A DNA stretch of 32,806 nt from Geminicoccus sp. (GTDB taxonomy: Bacteria > Pseudomonadota > Alphaproteobacteria > UBA7985). The stretch's first letter is position 1, and every line of letters begins with the position of its first letter. This document shows positions 1 to 7,485 of this stretch, in pieces. Under the pieces are notes generated by a model. The model ran no database searches. It was not told the origin of the DNA and saw only the letters and a list, made by a program, of their open reading frames with translations. The stretch covers positions 1 through 32,806 of the forward strand of contig PAHJ01000072.1 of assembly GCA_002705565.1 (NCBI GenBank). The letters run 5' to 3'. A program made the position numbers and the translations under genes.

Positions 1-822
1 CGACCGGCGCTGGCAGACTTTGAAACGGCCGCAGGGTATTGGAAGCTTCTGGGGCAGCAAAAACAGGTTCCGCAACTGCTCAACCTGCGTGGCACGCGCG
101 ATATTGCCATTCTCGAGGTCGTGGGGGATTGCGGCGGCGCGCTATGTAGCTGGGGTGCGACGCGGGCTGATTTGTTGTTTGACGCCGATGGCAACGTCGT
201 CCGTTGGCAGGCCTCTTTGCAAAACGGCGACGATTTCCACGAGTTCGATGCCTTTGTCGTCAATGGCGAAATCGTCATGGACTACATGGGAGATTTCAGC
301 ACGGCAGCAAACTTAGTCACGGCAACACTCATTTTTGGCTCTGTCACGGAAGCCGAAATCGCCGCCATGGCGGGTGGTAGCAGTGACGGCGGCGGCGATG
401 AAGCCGTGCTCGAAGGTGACACAGACGACGCTGTCGCGGACGGCGGGACCGGCGATGCCGGGGGCGCAGGAGACGGCTCCGGAGGCACGGGCACCGGCCC
501 CAGTCTGGAGGAGCAGATTGTAACCGGCGGGCTGATTCTCGGAGGGCTTTTGCTGCTGAACGAGCTGCTGGACAATGGCGGCAGCGAACCCCCCGCACCT
601 GATCCAGCGCCAGCTCCTGCCGACCCGGCTGATTTGTGCGGCATGGAGGCGGTGAAGCCATACATGAACAAGCGCTATACCGACATCCCGGCCGCCCTGA
701 TCAAGCCTGGCGACCGCGTGTACAGCAATCGGGACAGCGTCACCATGGACCTTCGCCCAACCCGGCTGAATGTCGTGTATCGCTTTGCGAACAAGAAGGT
801 CTTCAAACTGGGATGCTACTGA
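1..822 (+). CDS. Exported-type protein with C-terminal peptidase inhibitor I78-like domain (5' end outside window)
   Basis: The frame is open from base 1, so the N terminus lies outside the window. In order, the visible protein has a folded-looking segment of about 120 residues that I do not recognise, a Gly/Asp/Ala-rich low-complexity linker (about bases 380-510), a short hydrophobic stretch (LILGGLLLLNELL, near base 535), a Pro/Ala-rich spacer, and a C-terminal domain of about 60 residues. That last domain starts and ends with Cys and contains the pattern DSVTMDLRPTRLNVVY. This resembles the reactive-loop region of the I78 (elastase inhibitor) family, where VTMD-RP-RLN is the hallmark. I78 proteins are usually small and periplasmic; here the domain is the tail of a larger protein. 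The ancestral inhibitor activity may or may not be retained. The gene converges on the transporter at 841-2004 with an 18-bp gap. Confidence 0.7.
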   Translation, partial: RPALADFETAAGYWKLLGQQKQVPQLLNLRGTRDIAILEVVGDCGGALCSWGATRADLLFDADGNVVRWQASLQNGDDFHEFDAFVVNGEIVMDYMGDFSTAANLVTATLIFGSVTEAEIAAMAGGSSDGGGDEAVLEGDTDDAVADGGTGDAGGAGDGSGGTGTGPSLEEQIVTGGLILGGLLLLNELLDNGGSEPPAPDPAPAPADPADLCGMEAVKPYMNKRYTDIPAALIKPGDRVYSNRDSVTMDLRPTRLNVVYRFANKKVFKLGCY

Positions 823-840
823 GTCCCGGCACCAAGGTCG

Positions 841-2004
841 TCATCGAGGTCTGGTCGCGCTGAGGCCGATCAGACCCGAGGCGAAAAGAGCAGCTGCCGC
901 GCCGATTGATGGCACAAAAAAGGAACCCGTTGAGTCCGCTGCGACCCCTGCCAGCAAGGGGCCGATGATCTGGCCGACGCCAAAGGCAGCTGTCATTATG
1001 GCCAGCGCCCGTCGCGGGGCGTCGCCAGCCAGTGAGCGGCCTATCTGCAACCCAATGGCCGTAACCGCGATAAAGGTGCCCCCAAGCAATGCACCAGCCA
1101 GCAGTTGCGCCCCATAGCCGCCGACAGCAACGCTTGCGACAACCGCGACCGCTTCGACCATGCAGCCGATGCCAAAAGCGGTTGCCAGCCCAACACGGCG
1201 GGCAATGCGGCTCCACAGCCAGACCGAGGGTGCGCCTGCGAGACCGGCCGCCATCCAGACCCCCGATTCCACCAGCGCACCGCCCTCATCCTGCCGCACG
1301 ATGGCAACAAGGAACGTCGCCGTGACAATGTATCCCGCACCGAAAATGGCATAGGCCAGCGTGATCCGCGCCAAGGGTGTGGTCCAGCGCAGCGGGGGTT
1401 CCCGACGGGCCTGACTCGGTGACTCATAGCGGTCCCGGCCCATCAGCCAGACGACCGCCAGAAACCCCAAACCACTCACCGCCGCCGCCGCAAACCAGTT
1501 CATCTGCCAGTCCAGTCCCAGCAAAAAGACGGCAGCGGTTAAAACCGCCGAAACCGTAATTCCGATACCCACTCCGCCAAAATGCAGGCTTTGCAGGCCT
1601 GATTGTTCCGTCCGGGCCAACTGGTTGAAAATAATGGTGGAGATGAAAATCATCATAAAGGCGCTGGCAACCCCGGCGAGGAACCGGATCAGAAGAAATA
1701 TCGGGATCGCATCGGTCAGCCCCATGGCGGCGGTCAAGACCGCAGTCCCGCCGGTTCCGAGATAGGCCATACTCCTCTCCCGCCCCTGCCCCCAGGCACC
1801 ACCGGCCAAAATCGCACCAATAAGATAGCCAACGTAATTGGACGACGCGATCAATCCGGCATCAGAAGCACTCAGTCCAAGCCCTTCCATCATGCCCGGC
1901 AAAATTGGGGTATAAGCAAACCGACCGATGCCCATACCGATCGCCATCGCGATTGCGCCGGCTAAGGCGTAGCGCAAGGACATGGCTTGGGGGTTTGCGG
2001 GCAT
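841..2004 (-). CDS. MFS transporter, YbfB/YjiJ-like
   Basis: About 387 residues with roughly twelve hydrophobic helices make this an inner-membrane major facilitator superfamily carrier. The N terminus (ALAGAIAMAIGMGIGRFAYT) carries the GxGRFAYTPxLP signature seen early in YbfB/YjiJ-type proteins, and the length fits that family. The substrate is unknown; neighbours do not indicate one. I chose the ATG at 2004, which has an AAGG-type site upstream. The frame extends upstream to 2118, but that extension crosses the 2117-2151 hairpin and is not hydrophobic. An ATG at 1983 is the other option. The gene is isolated: the curlin-like gene upstream ends in a strong terminator. Confidence 0.85.
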   Translation of the reverse strand: MPANPQAMSLRYALAGAIAMAIGMGIGRFAYTPILPGMMEGLGLSASDAGLIASSNYVGYLIGAILAGGAWGQGRERSMAYLGTGGTAVLTAAMGLTDAIPIFLLIRFLAGVASAFMMIFISTIIFNQLARTEQSGLQSLHFGGVGIGITVSAVLTAAVFLLGLDWQMNWFAAAAVSGLGFLAVVWLMGRDRYESPSQARREPPLRWTTPLARITLAYAIFGAGYIVTATFLVAIVRQDEGGALVESGVWMAAGLAGAPSVWLWSRIARRVGLATAFGIGCMVEAVAVVASVAVGGYGAQLLAGALLGGTFIAVTAIGLQIGRSLAGDAPRRALAIMTAAFGVGQIIGPLLAGVAADSTGSFFVPSIGAAAALFASGLIGLSATRPR

Positions 2005-2116
2005 GGATGGAGGCCTTGAGAACGAGAAAACCGGAGGAGCAAGCGCTTCGAAATCACCCCTTCGAACCACAGTGCAGCAAATCACATATCGCCGCGCGTT
2101 GATAAGCGCCACAAAC

Positions 2117-2151
2117 AAAAAAGGGGCAAGCGCGGAGCTTGCCCCTTTTTT
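2117..2151 (-). terminator. Strong symmetrical Rho-independent terminator after the curlin-like gene
   Basis: A perfect 9-bp stem (GGGGCAAGC at 2123-2131 and GCTTGCCCC at 2137-2145) closes a 5-nt loop. It is flanked by A6 at 2117-2122 and T6 at 2146-2151, so the A/T runs extend the pairing and the signal can work in both directions. It lies 55 bp after the stop of the minus-strand gene ending at 2206, which it probably terminates. It also insulates the MFS gene downstream. Confidence 0.9.
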
Positions 2152-2205
2152 GGGGTGGGGAGGAGTAAGGAGCGTGAAGAGACGCGGGACCCTGTCCCGG
2201 AGAAA

Positions 2206-2637
2206 TCAAAAGCCAAACTGGAACAGCAGACCGCCTTCACCGTTGCCCTGCTGGGTTACGTGCCCCTCAGTGCCTTCGCCGAACTGGAACAGGCCAAAGG
2301 CATTGCCGTTGCCTTGCTGGTTCAGTGTGCCCGTGTGATCGTCACCGTGTTGTTCGACAATGCCGAAGTTACCGGAACCACCCTGCATGAGGCCTGCTGC
2401 GTTACCATTGCCCAGCTGGCGCAGAATCGCTGGATCACCCTGCAGACCCTGGAACAAAGCGTACAAGAAGAGACCGTTGGAGATCGCCTCCTTCTCTTCG
2501 GGGGTGGAGCCTTGAATGCCAATGGAGATGCTGCCGGAGATGCTGGAGTTGGCAAAAGCCGGGGAGGATACGGCAGAGAAAGAGAGAGCGACCAGAGAAG
2601 CAACCGCCGCGCGCTTGAGAGCAGAAATGAAGAACAT
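2206..2637 (-). CDS. Secreted curlin-repeat protein (CsgA/CsgB-like)
   Basis: The protein has 143 residues. An N-terminal signal peptide (hydrophobic run AAVASLVALSFSAV, likely cleaved after SPAFA near residue 29) directs export. From about residue 70 to the end there are imperfect Q-x-G-x-x-N units spaced about 20 residues apart: RQLGNGNAAG, VEQHGDDHTG, NQQGNGNAFG, FQFGEGTEG, TQQGNGEGG. This Gln/Gly/Asn ladder is the signature of curlin amyloid repeats, which stack as beta-strand-loop-strand units. Curlin subunits are normally exported by CsgG with CsgE/F; none of these is in the window, so this is an orphan. Translation is likely from the ATG at 2637 with a GAAAGG site 8-9 nt upstream. It could be a minor subunit or a curlin-like matrix protein; the repeat count is low for a major subunit. 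Confidence 0.8.
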   Translation of the reverse strand: MFFISALKRAAVASLVALSFSAVSSPAFANSSISGSISIGIQGSTPEEKEAISNGLFLYALFQGLQGDPAILRQLGNGNAAGLMQGGSGNFGIVEQHGDDHTGTLNQQGNGNAFGLFQFGEGTEGHVTQQGNGEGGLLFQFGF

Positions 2638-3000
2638 GGATTTGACCTTTCAGTGGTGGCGCTGGATGTCGGTTCGGTAAGGTGCAAGGGCGCCGTTGGT
2701 GTTCGATGTTGGTGTCTTGTCGCTGCCTCTACTGGTGAGCGAGGCGTTGCTGCGGTTGACAGGAACCCTTTTGCCACCACTGCGTAACGTCACGTTTTCA
2801 GAGAAATCTTTTGTGGAAACAGGAAATGTCAGGGTGTTTCATTTGTTTCGAGGCTGAAATGCATTGATAATTTCAAATAGAAACAAGCAATTTCGAGTAT
2901 TTTAAAAGGCGCTGTTTCTGGCGATGAGCTGAATTTCCTCGGCGGCTAAAAGACAGGAAATCTGGTTCTTTTGCGGCGCAGGCTGGGCTAGCATGGCGGC
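2638..3000. promoter_or_regulatory. 363-bp divergent intergenic region between curlin-like and TetR genes
   Basis: There is no convincing gene here. The half nearest the TetR gene (about 2790-2920) is AT-rich. It holds a long imperfect inverted repeat, TGTTTCATTTG at 2835-2845 against CAAATAGAAACA at 2874-2885, the two arms matching apart from one extra base. Nested within this are GAAAT (2856-2860) and ATTTC. The region must contain promoters for both divergent genes, but I could not assign clear -35/-10 boxes. The inverted repeat is a candidate regulator site, possibly for the adjacent TetR protein. Confidence 0.5.
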
Positions 3001-3666
3001 ATGTCTAATCCCTTTGCCAGCCCAGAACACCCGGCCAAGCCCATCAAGCGAAAGCGCGCGTTGTCGCCGGAGCACTGGTTTGCAGCTGCGCAGGACATCC
3101 TTGTCGCTGAGGGGGTCGAGGCTATTCGCATCGATCGTCTTTGTCAGGCGCTCGACGTGACAAAGGGCAGCTTCTACTGGCACTTCGCGAGCCGCGCAGT
3201 CTTTCTGGGGGCCTTCCTCAACCATTGGCGCGAGAGCACCACGCTCGGCGTGATCGAGAACCTCAGCGGGCAGGGTCTGGATCCTGAGACCAGGCTGCGG
3301 ACCCTGCTAGCCTTCCCTCAGCGTCCACGCGCTCCAGCCGCTGCACAGGTGGAGCAATCCATACGCTCTTGGGCGCGCCGCGAAGTGCTAGCGCGTGAAG
3401 CACTGGCGGAAGTCGACCGGATCCGCCGCTCCTTTATTTCGGAGATGCTGATCGAAATTGGATTTGATGCGGAAGCGGCCGAGGCGCGGGCCCGGATGGC
3501 CTATGCCTACATGCTCGGCGACGCCATCCTAGCGGCGGGAGAAACCCATGAGCCCGACCGGACGCAGCAAGAGATGCTTCTGGCACTATTCACTGCGCCG
3601 CTGGAGGGCGACGCACAGAAAAACACACGTCAGGGGGATGGACCCAAGGTGGAAGGAGCCAAGTAA
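3001..3666 (+). CDS. TetR/AcrR-family transcriptional regulator
   Basis: The 221-residue protein has the TetR size and layout. An N-terminal helix-turn-helix lies at about residues 26-66, including IRIDRLCQALDVTKGSFYWH, where the recognition-helix motif TKGSFYWHF is typical. A helical ligand-binding domain follows. Such proteins usually repress a nearby operon and are released by a small ligand. The natural candidates are the nitronate monooxygenase/ligase operon next door and the Rieske gene, whose promoter carries a palindrome (6196-6211). The 3' end overlaps the convergent monooxygenase gene by 37 bp. The start ATG at 3001 has no strong ribosome-binding site. Confidence 0.88.
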   Translation: MSNPFASPEHPAKPIKRKRALSPEHWFAAAQDILVAEGVEAIRIDRLCQALDVTKGSFYWHFASRAVFLGAFLNHWRESTTLGVIENLSGQGLDPETRLRTLLAFPQRPRAPAAAQVEQSIRSWARREVLAREALAEVDRIRRSFISEMLIEIGFDAEAAEARARMAYAYMLGDAILAAGETHEPDRTQQEMLLALFTAPLEGDAQKNTRQGDGPKVEGAK

Positions 3667-4631
3667 GTGGAGCCCATTTGCTGCGCTTGAACTGCCGCCG
3701 AATACCCCTGTTTGAGACCGTCCACGATTTCCGCGATGCTTTCCTGAGCCTGCACCAGGCCCACGCCCTGCCCCGCACTCCAGACGGTCTTCCAGGCTTT
3801 GGAACCACTGTGCATATCGCCAGAGAAATCGATTTTGGCGTTGGAATTCATGTCATCCAGAGACAAGCCAGCAGCCTGAACCGAGGCCTGCATCCACAGC
3901 CCTAGCGCCCCCGTTATGGCACGGGATGCGACGAGGTCTTCCATGTGGCTTTCCCAGACCATGGCGCGATAGGGATCAGAAATCAGCGTTTCCTGCGCCG
4001 CCAGAAAGCGGGTTCCGAGATAGGCAAAATCAGCGCCCATGCTCTCCACCGCGCGAACGGCTCGCCCCGTCCCGATGCCGCCACCGACGATCAACGGACC
4101 ATCGAAGAACTGCCGGACTTCCTCGATAAACGGCAGCATGGCGTATTCGCCCGTATGCCCACCGGCACCGGCACAGACCAGAACCAGACCGTCCGCGCCC
4201 TTGTCGATGGCTTTGCGGGCGAAGCGGGGTGAGTTCACGTCAGCAAACACTAAGCCGCCATAGCCGTGCACCTGCTGTGTCACCCGGTGCGGACCACCCA
4301 GCGCTGTAATCACCAGGCCGGGTTGATATTCTTCGACCAGGGCCAGTTCCTCGTCGAAGCGGCCATAACTGTTGTGAACAATCATGTTGAAGGCCCAGGG
4401 CGCGTCATCCGGGCCGAGGCTGGCATCGATATGATCGAGCCACTGCCGCAAGTCCGTGATGGTACGGGCATTGGTGCCAGGAAAGGAGCCCATCACACCG
4501 TTCCGACACGCGGCGATCACCATATCCGTGCCTGAAACGAGGAACATGGGCGCTGCGATCACAGGCAGCTGCATACGCTGTTTCAGCGCTGAAATGGTTG
4601 TTGGTGTCACGCGTGCTCTTCTTTCATGCAA
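3630..4631 (-). CDS. Nitronate monooxygenase / 2-nitropropane dioxygenase-like flavoprotein
   Basis: The 333-residue protein is an FMN-binding TIM barrel of the nitronate monooxygenase family. The N terminus has LPVIAAPMFLVSG. The AGAGGHTGE motif contains the catalytic His (about residue 159), and the phosphate-binding GGGIGTG (183-189) plus MGADFAYLGTRFLA follow. Family members oxidise alkyl nitronates to carbonyl compounds and nitrite, or act as related FMN oxidoreductases. The start is 6 bp after the stop of the upstream ligase, so the two are almost certainly co-transcribed. A GTG at 4610 is an alternative start. The C terminus overlaps the convergent TetR gene. Confidence 0.85.
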   Translation of the reverse strand: MHERRARVTPTTISALKQRMQLPVIAAPMFLVSGTDMVIAACRNGVMGSFPGTNARTITDLRQWLDHIDASLGPDDAPWAFNMIVHNSYGRFDEELALVEEYQPGLVITALGGPHRVTQQVHGYGGLVFADVNSPRFARKAIDKGADGLVLVCAGAGGHTGEYAMLPFIEEVRQFFDGPLIVGGGIGTGRAVRAVESMGADFAYLGTRFLAAQETLISDPYRAMVWESHMEDLVASRAITGALGLWMQASVQAAGLSLDDMNSNAKIDFSGDMHSGSKAWKTVWSAGQGVGLVQAQESIAEIVDGLKQGYSAAVQAQQMGSTYLAPSTLGPSP

Positions 4632-4637
4632 CGGGGT

Positions 4638-6158
4638 TCAGGATGGGGTTCCAAAGCGTTCCTGTGCCTGGTTTCGCAGTGCGAGCCGGTCGAGTTTGCC
4701 ATTCGCTGTGAGCGGGAGAATGTCAGCGACGACGATCTGAGCGGGCGTCTTATAGGCTGACAAGTGCTTTTTAGCGTGGGCATCGAGCGTCCCGTTCGTC
4801 ACACCTTCCCCCGCCATGACAAAGGCAATCACCACTTCCCCAGCCCGAGCATCGGCCAGCCCTACGACGCAGGCCTGCTGGGTGCCTGGGACGGTCAAGA
4901 GGACCTCCTCAACCTCGCGCGGAAAGACGTTGAAACCCTTGTGCAGGATCACGTCCTTCTTGCGGTCGGTAATCATCAGGAACTCTTCGTCGTCCAGCAT
5001 GCCGATATCACCGGTGTACACGAAACCATGGCGCAGGGTCGCCGACGTTTCGGCCGGATCGTCTTCATAGCCTTCCATCATGTGCGGCCCCCGCACCCGG
5101 ATTTCGCCCTTTTCGCCTGCGGGCAGCACGGTCTCGCCCGTTTCCAGATCAACGATCTCAATCGTATTCCCCGGACAGGGCTTACCTGCCGAGCCAAACC
5201 TGTCACCATCGTGCGGTGTATTAATGGAGATAGGGGCGATTTCGGTCATGCCGTAGCCTTCGTAAATGGTCAGGCCGGTCGCCTGTTTCCATTGCTCATG
5301 CAAGGCGACGGGAAAGGGTGCGCCCCCGCCTGGGCAAGTCCGTAAACCACCCAAATTCGCGTTCGGAAAGTTGGTGGCTGCCATAAGCGCTTGATAAATC
5401 GCTGGCGGTCCACCGCCGAAAATGGTGACCCGGTTCTCGACCAGCATATCGACGATTAAATCCGGCTGGAAACGCGGCGGTATCACCAATGTCCCGGCGC
5501 GCAGAATGGGGTTCGTAACCCCCATGAGGTAGCCGTAAATATGGGTGAACGGTGCAACCGGCAGCCAAACGTCATCGCCCTGCGTCGGCCAGCCCCACTC
5601 GATCCGGTCCATGGCGGCACCGATGGCACTGTGGCTGTGAACCATGCGCTTGGGCAGACCTGTTGTCCCGCCAGTAAACATCACAGCACAGACATCCTCT
5701 GATCCCACAGGATCGAATTTTGGCGTGGGGGCGCCTTCGGTTTCGGCCGCCAGTGCAATGACATCAGCATCACTCAGCCCAACAGTCTTGAACCCGTCAA
5801 CGGCTTCGTTGGTCAGGACCAGCGCCGGATTGAAGGCTGAAACCAGTTTATCAAACCCTGCGGAGGGCGTGTTGATGTTCACGAGCGCCGGGCGCGCTCT
5901 GGCACGCAACAGGGCGAAATAACCCGCAAGGAAGGCAAGACTATTGGGCAAGAACACACAGACATCCTTGCCTGAAACCCGGTCCTGCAGCCGATGGGCA
6001 AGGTGCGAAACTGCACGGTCAAAGGCTGCGTAGGTAATGTCGCCCGCCTCGCAGCGCACGTAGGGTCGCTCCGGATGAGCTTCAACGGCACGCGCCAAAA
6101 CCTCAATCAACGTGCTTTCGGAAATGTTCCATTCACTGTCCGGCAGGTTTGAAACCAC
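4638..6158 (-). CDS. AMP-dependent acyl-CoA synthetase/ligase
   Basis: The 506-residue protein is a class I adenylate-forming enzyme that activates a carboxylic acid as acyl-AMP and then as a CoA thioester. The motifs are in order: FTGGTTGLPK (about 161-170, phosphate loop), GYGMTEIAP (301-309), YTGDIG (381-386), DRKKDVILHKGFNVFP (398-413, hinge and A8), and a C-terminal NGKLDR with the catalytic Lys at about 488. The GTG start at 6158 is set by a very good site (AGGAGGGG, 5-6 nt upstream). It is the first gene of an operon with the nitronate monooxygenase and is divergent from the Rieske gene. The substrate is unknown; aromatic or fatty acids are both possible for this subfamily. Confidence 0.9.
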   Translation of the reverse strand: MVSNLPDSEWNISESTLIEVLARAVEAHPERPYVRCEAGDITYAAFDRAVSHLAHRLQDRVSGKDVCVFLPNSLAFLAGYFALLRARARPALVNINTPSAGFDKLVSAFNPALVLTNEAVDGFKTVGLSDADVIALAAETEGAPTPKFDPVGSEDVCAVMFTGGTTGLPKRMVHSHSAIGAAMDRIEWGWPTQGDDVWLPVAPFTHIYGYLMGVTNPILRAGTLVIPPRFQPDLIVDMLVENRVTIFGGGPPAIYQALMAATNFPNANLGGLRTCPGGGAPFPVALHEQWKQATGLTIYEGYGMTEIAPISINTPHDGDRFGSAGKPCPGNTIEIVDLETGETVLPAGEKGEIRVRGPHMMEGYEDDPAETSATLRHGFVYTGDIGMLDDEEFLMITDRKKDVILHKGFNVFPREVEEVLLTVPGTQQACVVGLADARAGEVVIAFVMAGEGVTNGTLDAHAKKHLSAYKTPAQIVVADILPLTANGKLDRLALRNQAQERFGTPS

Positions 6159-6188
6159 AGACCCCTCCTCTTACCGTCGTTTTGCATC

Positions 6189-6217
6189 TGGACAACATAC
6201 CATGTGGTATGGATAAA
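6189..6217 (+). promoter_or_regulatory. Promoter with palindromic operator in its spacer, upstream of the Rieske gene
   Basis: TGGACA at 6189-6194 and GATAAA at 6212-6217 resemble sigma-70 -35 and -10 boxes with an ideal 17-bp spacer. The spacer is almost filled by a palindrome at 6196-6211, CATACCA-TG-TGGTATG (7-bp arms). This geometry is typical of repression by a dimeric regulator such as TetR or GntR. A transcript would start near 6224, leaving a short leader with the GGGGAGGAAA ribosome site before the ATG at 6247. The same site lies only 37 bp from the divergent ligase GTG and could control both. Confidence 0.6.
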
Positions 6218-6246
6218 CTAACGCAGATGTCGCCGGGGAGGAAACC

Positions 6247-7413
6247 ATGAAAATCAGTTCAGAGGAACGCGATATTATCCAGCGGATCCTGCAGCACCAC
6301 GCGCAGGGAACCACGGACATGACGCCGGAGATGATGGCAAACCCGGTCGAGAACTACGCATCTGACAAGGTTTTAGAGGCCGAGCAGCAGATCCTATTTC
6401 GAGAGTTTCCACTGATCCTCGCTCACAGCTCAGAGCTACCCGACGCCGGGTCCTTCCTCACCAACAACGATACCGGAATGCCGCTGCTGATCACCCGCAA
6501 CGATGCCGGTGAAGTTCAGGCGTTTCTGAACGTTTGTCGTCACCGGGGCGCGCGCGTGGAAGATCGTCCGTGCGGCAAGGCGCGGGCCTTTTCCTGTCCT
6601 TACCACTCGTGGACCTATGACCTTAACGGCTCTCTGCGTGGGCTGCCGGGCGCGGTCGGGTTCGAGGGATTGAAGAAGGACGAACACGGCCTGGTTCCGG
6701 TCCCGGCCTTTGAGCGCTTTGGGCTGATCTGGGTCCGGCCCACGCCTGCGGATCAGCCAATCGACATCGACGCCTGGCTCAAGCCCATGGAAGAACAGCT
6801 GAACGGCCTGGACCTGGGCTCGCACGTGATTTTTGAGAGCTGGAAACTTGACCGGGACATGAGCTGGCGCCTGGCGTTGGAAGGGTTCCAGGAATCCTAC
6901 CACTTCTGCCACGCCCATCGGACCACGGCCTGCTCCAACTACCTCGATAATCAGTCCGTATTCATCCAACACTACCCCCACGTCCGCCACGCCGTACCCT
7001 TGCCTCACGTCGTGGATTTAGCGGACCAAACCCCAGAGACATGGGACTACCGGCCCAACTTCATGACGCAAAACTACCTGTTCCCGGCGAATTTCGTGCA
7101 AGTGATGACGGACCATGTCTATGTCCACACGATCATTCCCACGGGACCGGGGACCTGCATTTTCAAATGCCAGATGCTGATCGCCGAACCGCCTAAGGAT
7201 GAGAGGGCAGAACGCTTCTGGCGGCGGAACTATGACGTTGTCAGGGCCGTGTTCAACGAGGATTTCGAGATCGGCGAGAATATCCAGAAGGGCCTGAATT
7301 CCGGTGCAAATCTCAATTTTGTCTTCGGCAAAAACGAGTGCTGCCTGCATTACGGCCAAACCGCGATCACCGACGCGCTTGAGCAGCGACTGAAGGTCCC
7401 GCTGGCTCTTTGA
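6247..7413 (+). CDS. Rieske non-heme iron oxygenase, alpha-subunit type
   Basis: The 388-residue protein has the layout of a ring-hydroxylating or N-demethylating oxygenase alpha subunit. The Rieske [2Fe-2S] site is C97-R-H99 with C117-P-Y-H120. The mononuclear iron ligands are H219 and H224 in ESYHFCHAH, with D339 in NEDFEIGENIQ as the likely third ligand. E216 sits where the electron-bridging acidic residue (often Asp) is expected. Related enzymes hydroxylate aromatics or demethylate quaternary amines such as glycine betaine, stachydrine and carnitine. Reductase and ferredoxin genes are not in the window. The start has a strong GGGGAGGAAA site. The amine-metabolising genes downstream make an N-methylated substrate plausible, but aromatic substrates fit equally with the neighbouring CoA ligase. 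Confidence 0.88.
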   Translation: MKISSEERDIIQRILQHHAQGTTDMTPEMMANPVENYASDKVLEAEQQILFREFPLILAHSSELPDAGSFLTNNDTGMPLLITRNDAGEVQAFLNVCRHRGARVEDRPCGKARAFSCPYHSWTYDLNGSLRGLPGAVGFEGLKKDEHGLVPVPAFERFGLIWVRPTPADQPIDIDAWLKPMEEQLNGLDLGSHVIFESWKLDRDMSWRLALEGFQESYHFCHAHRTTACSNYLDNQSVFIQHYPHVRHAVPLPHVVDLADQTPETWDYRPNFMTQNYLFPANFVQVMTDHVYVHTIIPTGPGTCIFKCQMLIAEPPKDERAERFWRRNYDVVRAVFNEDFEIGENIQKGLNSGANLNFVFGKNECCLHYGQTAITDALEQRLKVPLAL

Positions 7414-7485
7414 CACGCAGCATTCTGCGCGGATTAATCTCATGCGCCATTGTGGACCCGTCCAGCGCGCTGTAGGTGTGGAGGT

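Noticed and set aside
282-671. Pro/Ser-rich minus-strand frame opposite the I78-like gene
   Set aside because: It lies wholly opposite a coding region and is a composition artefact of Gly/Asp-rich codons.
2005-2118. N-terminal extension of the MFS transporter
   Set aside because: The added 38 residues are not hydrophobic in the family pattern and reach into the terminator hairpin; the ATG at 2004 fits better.
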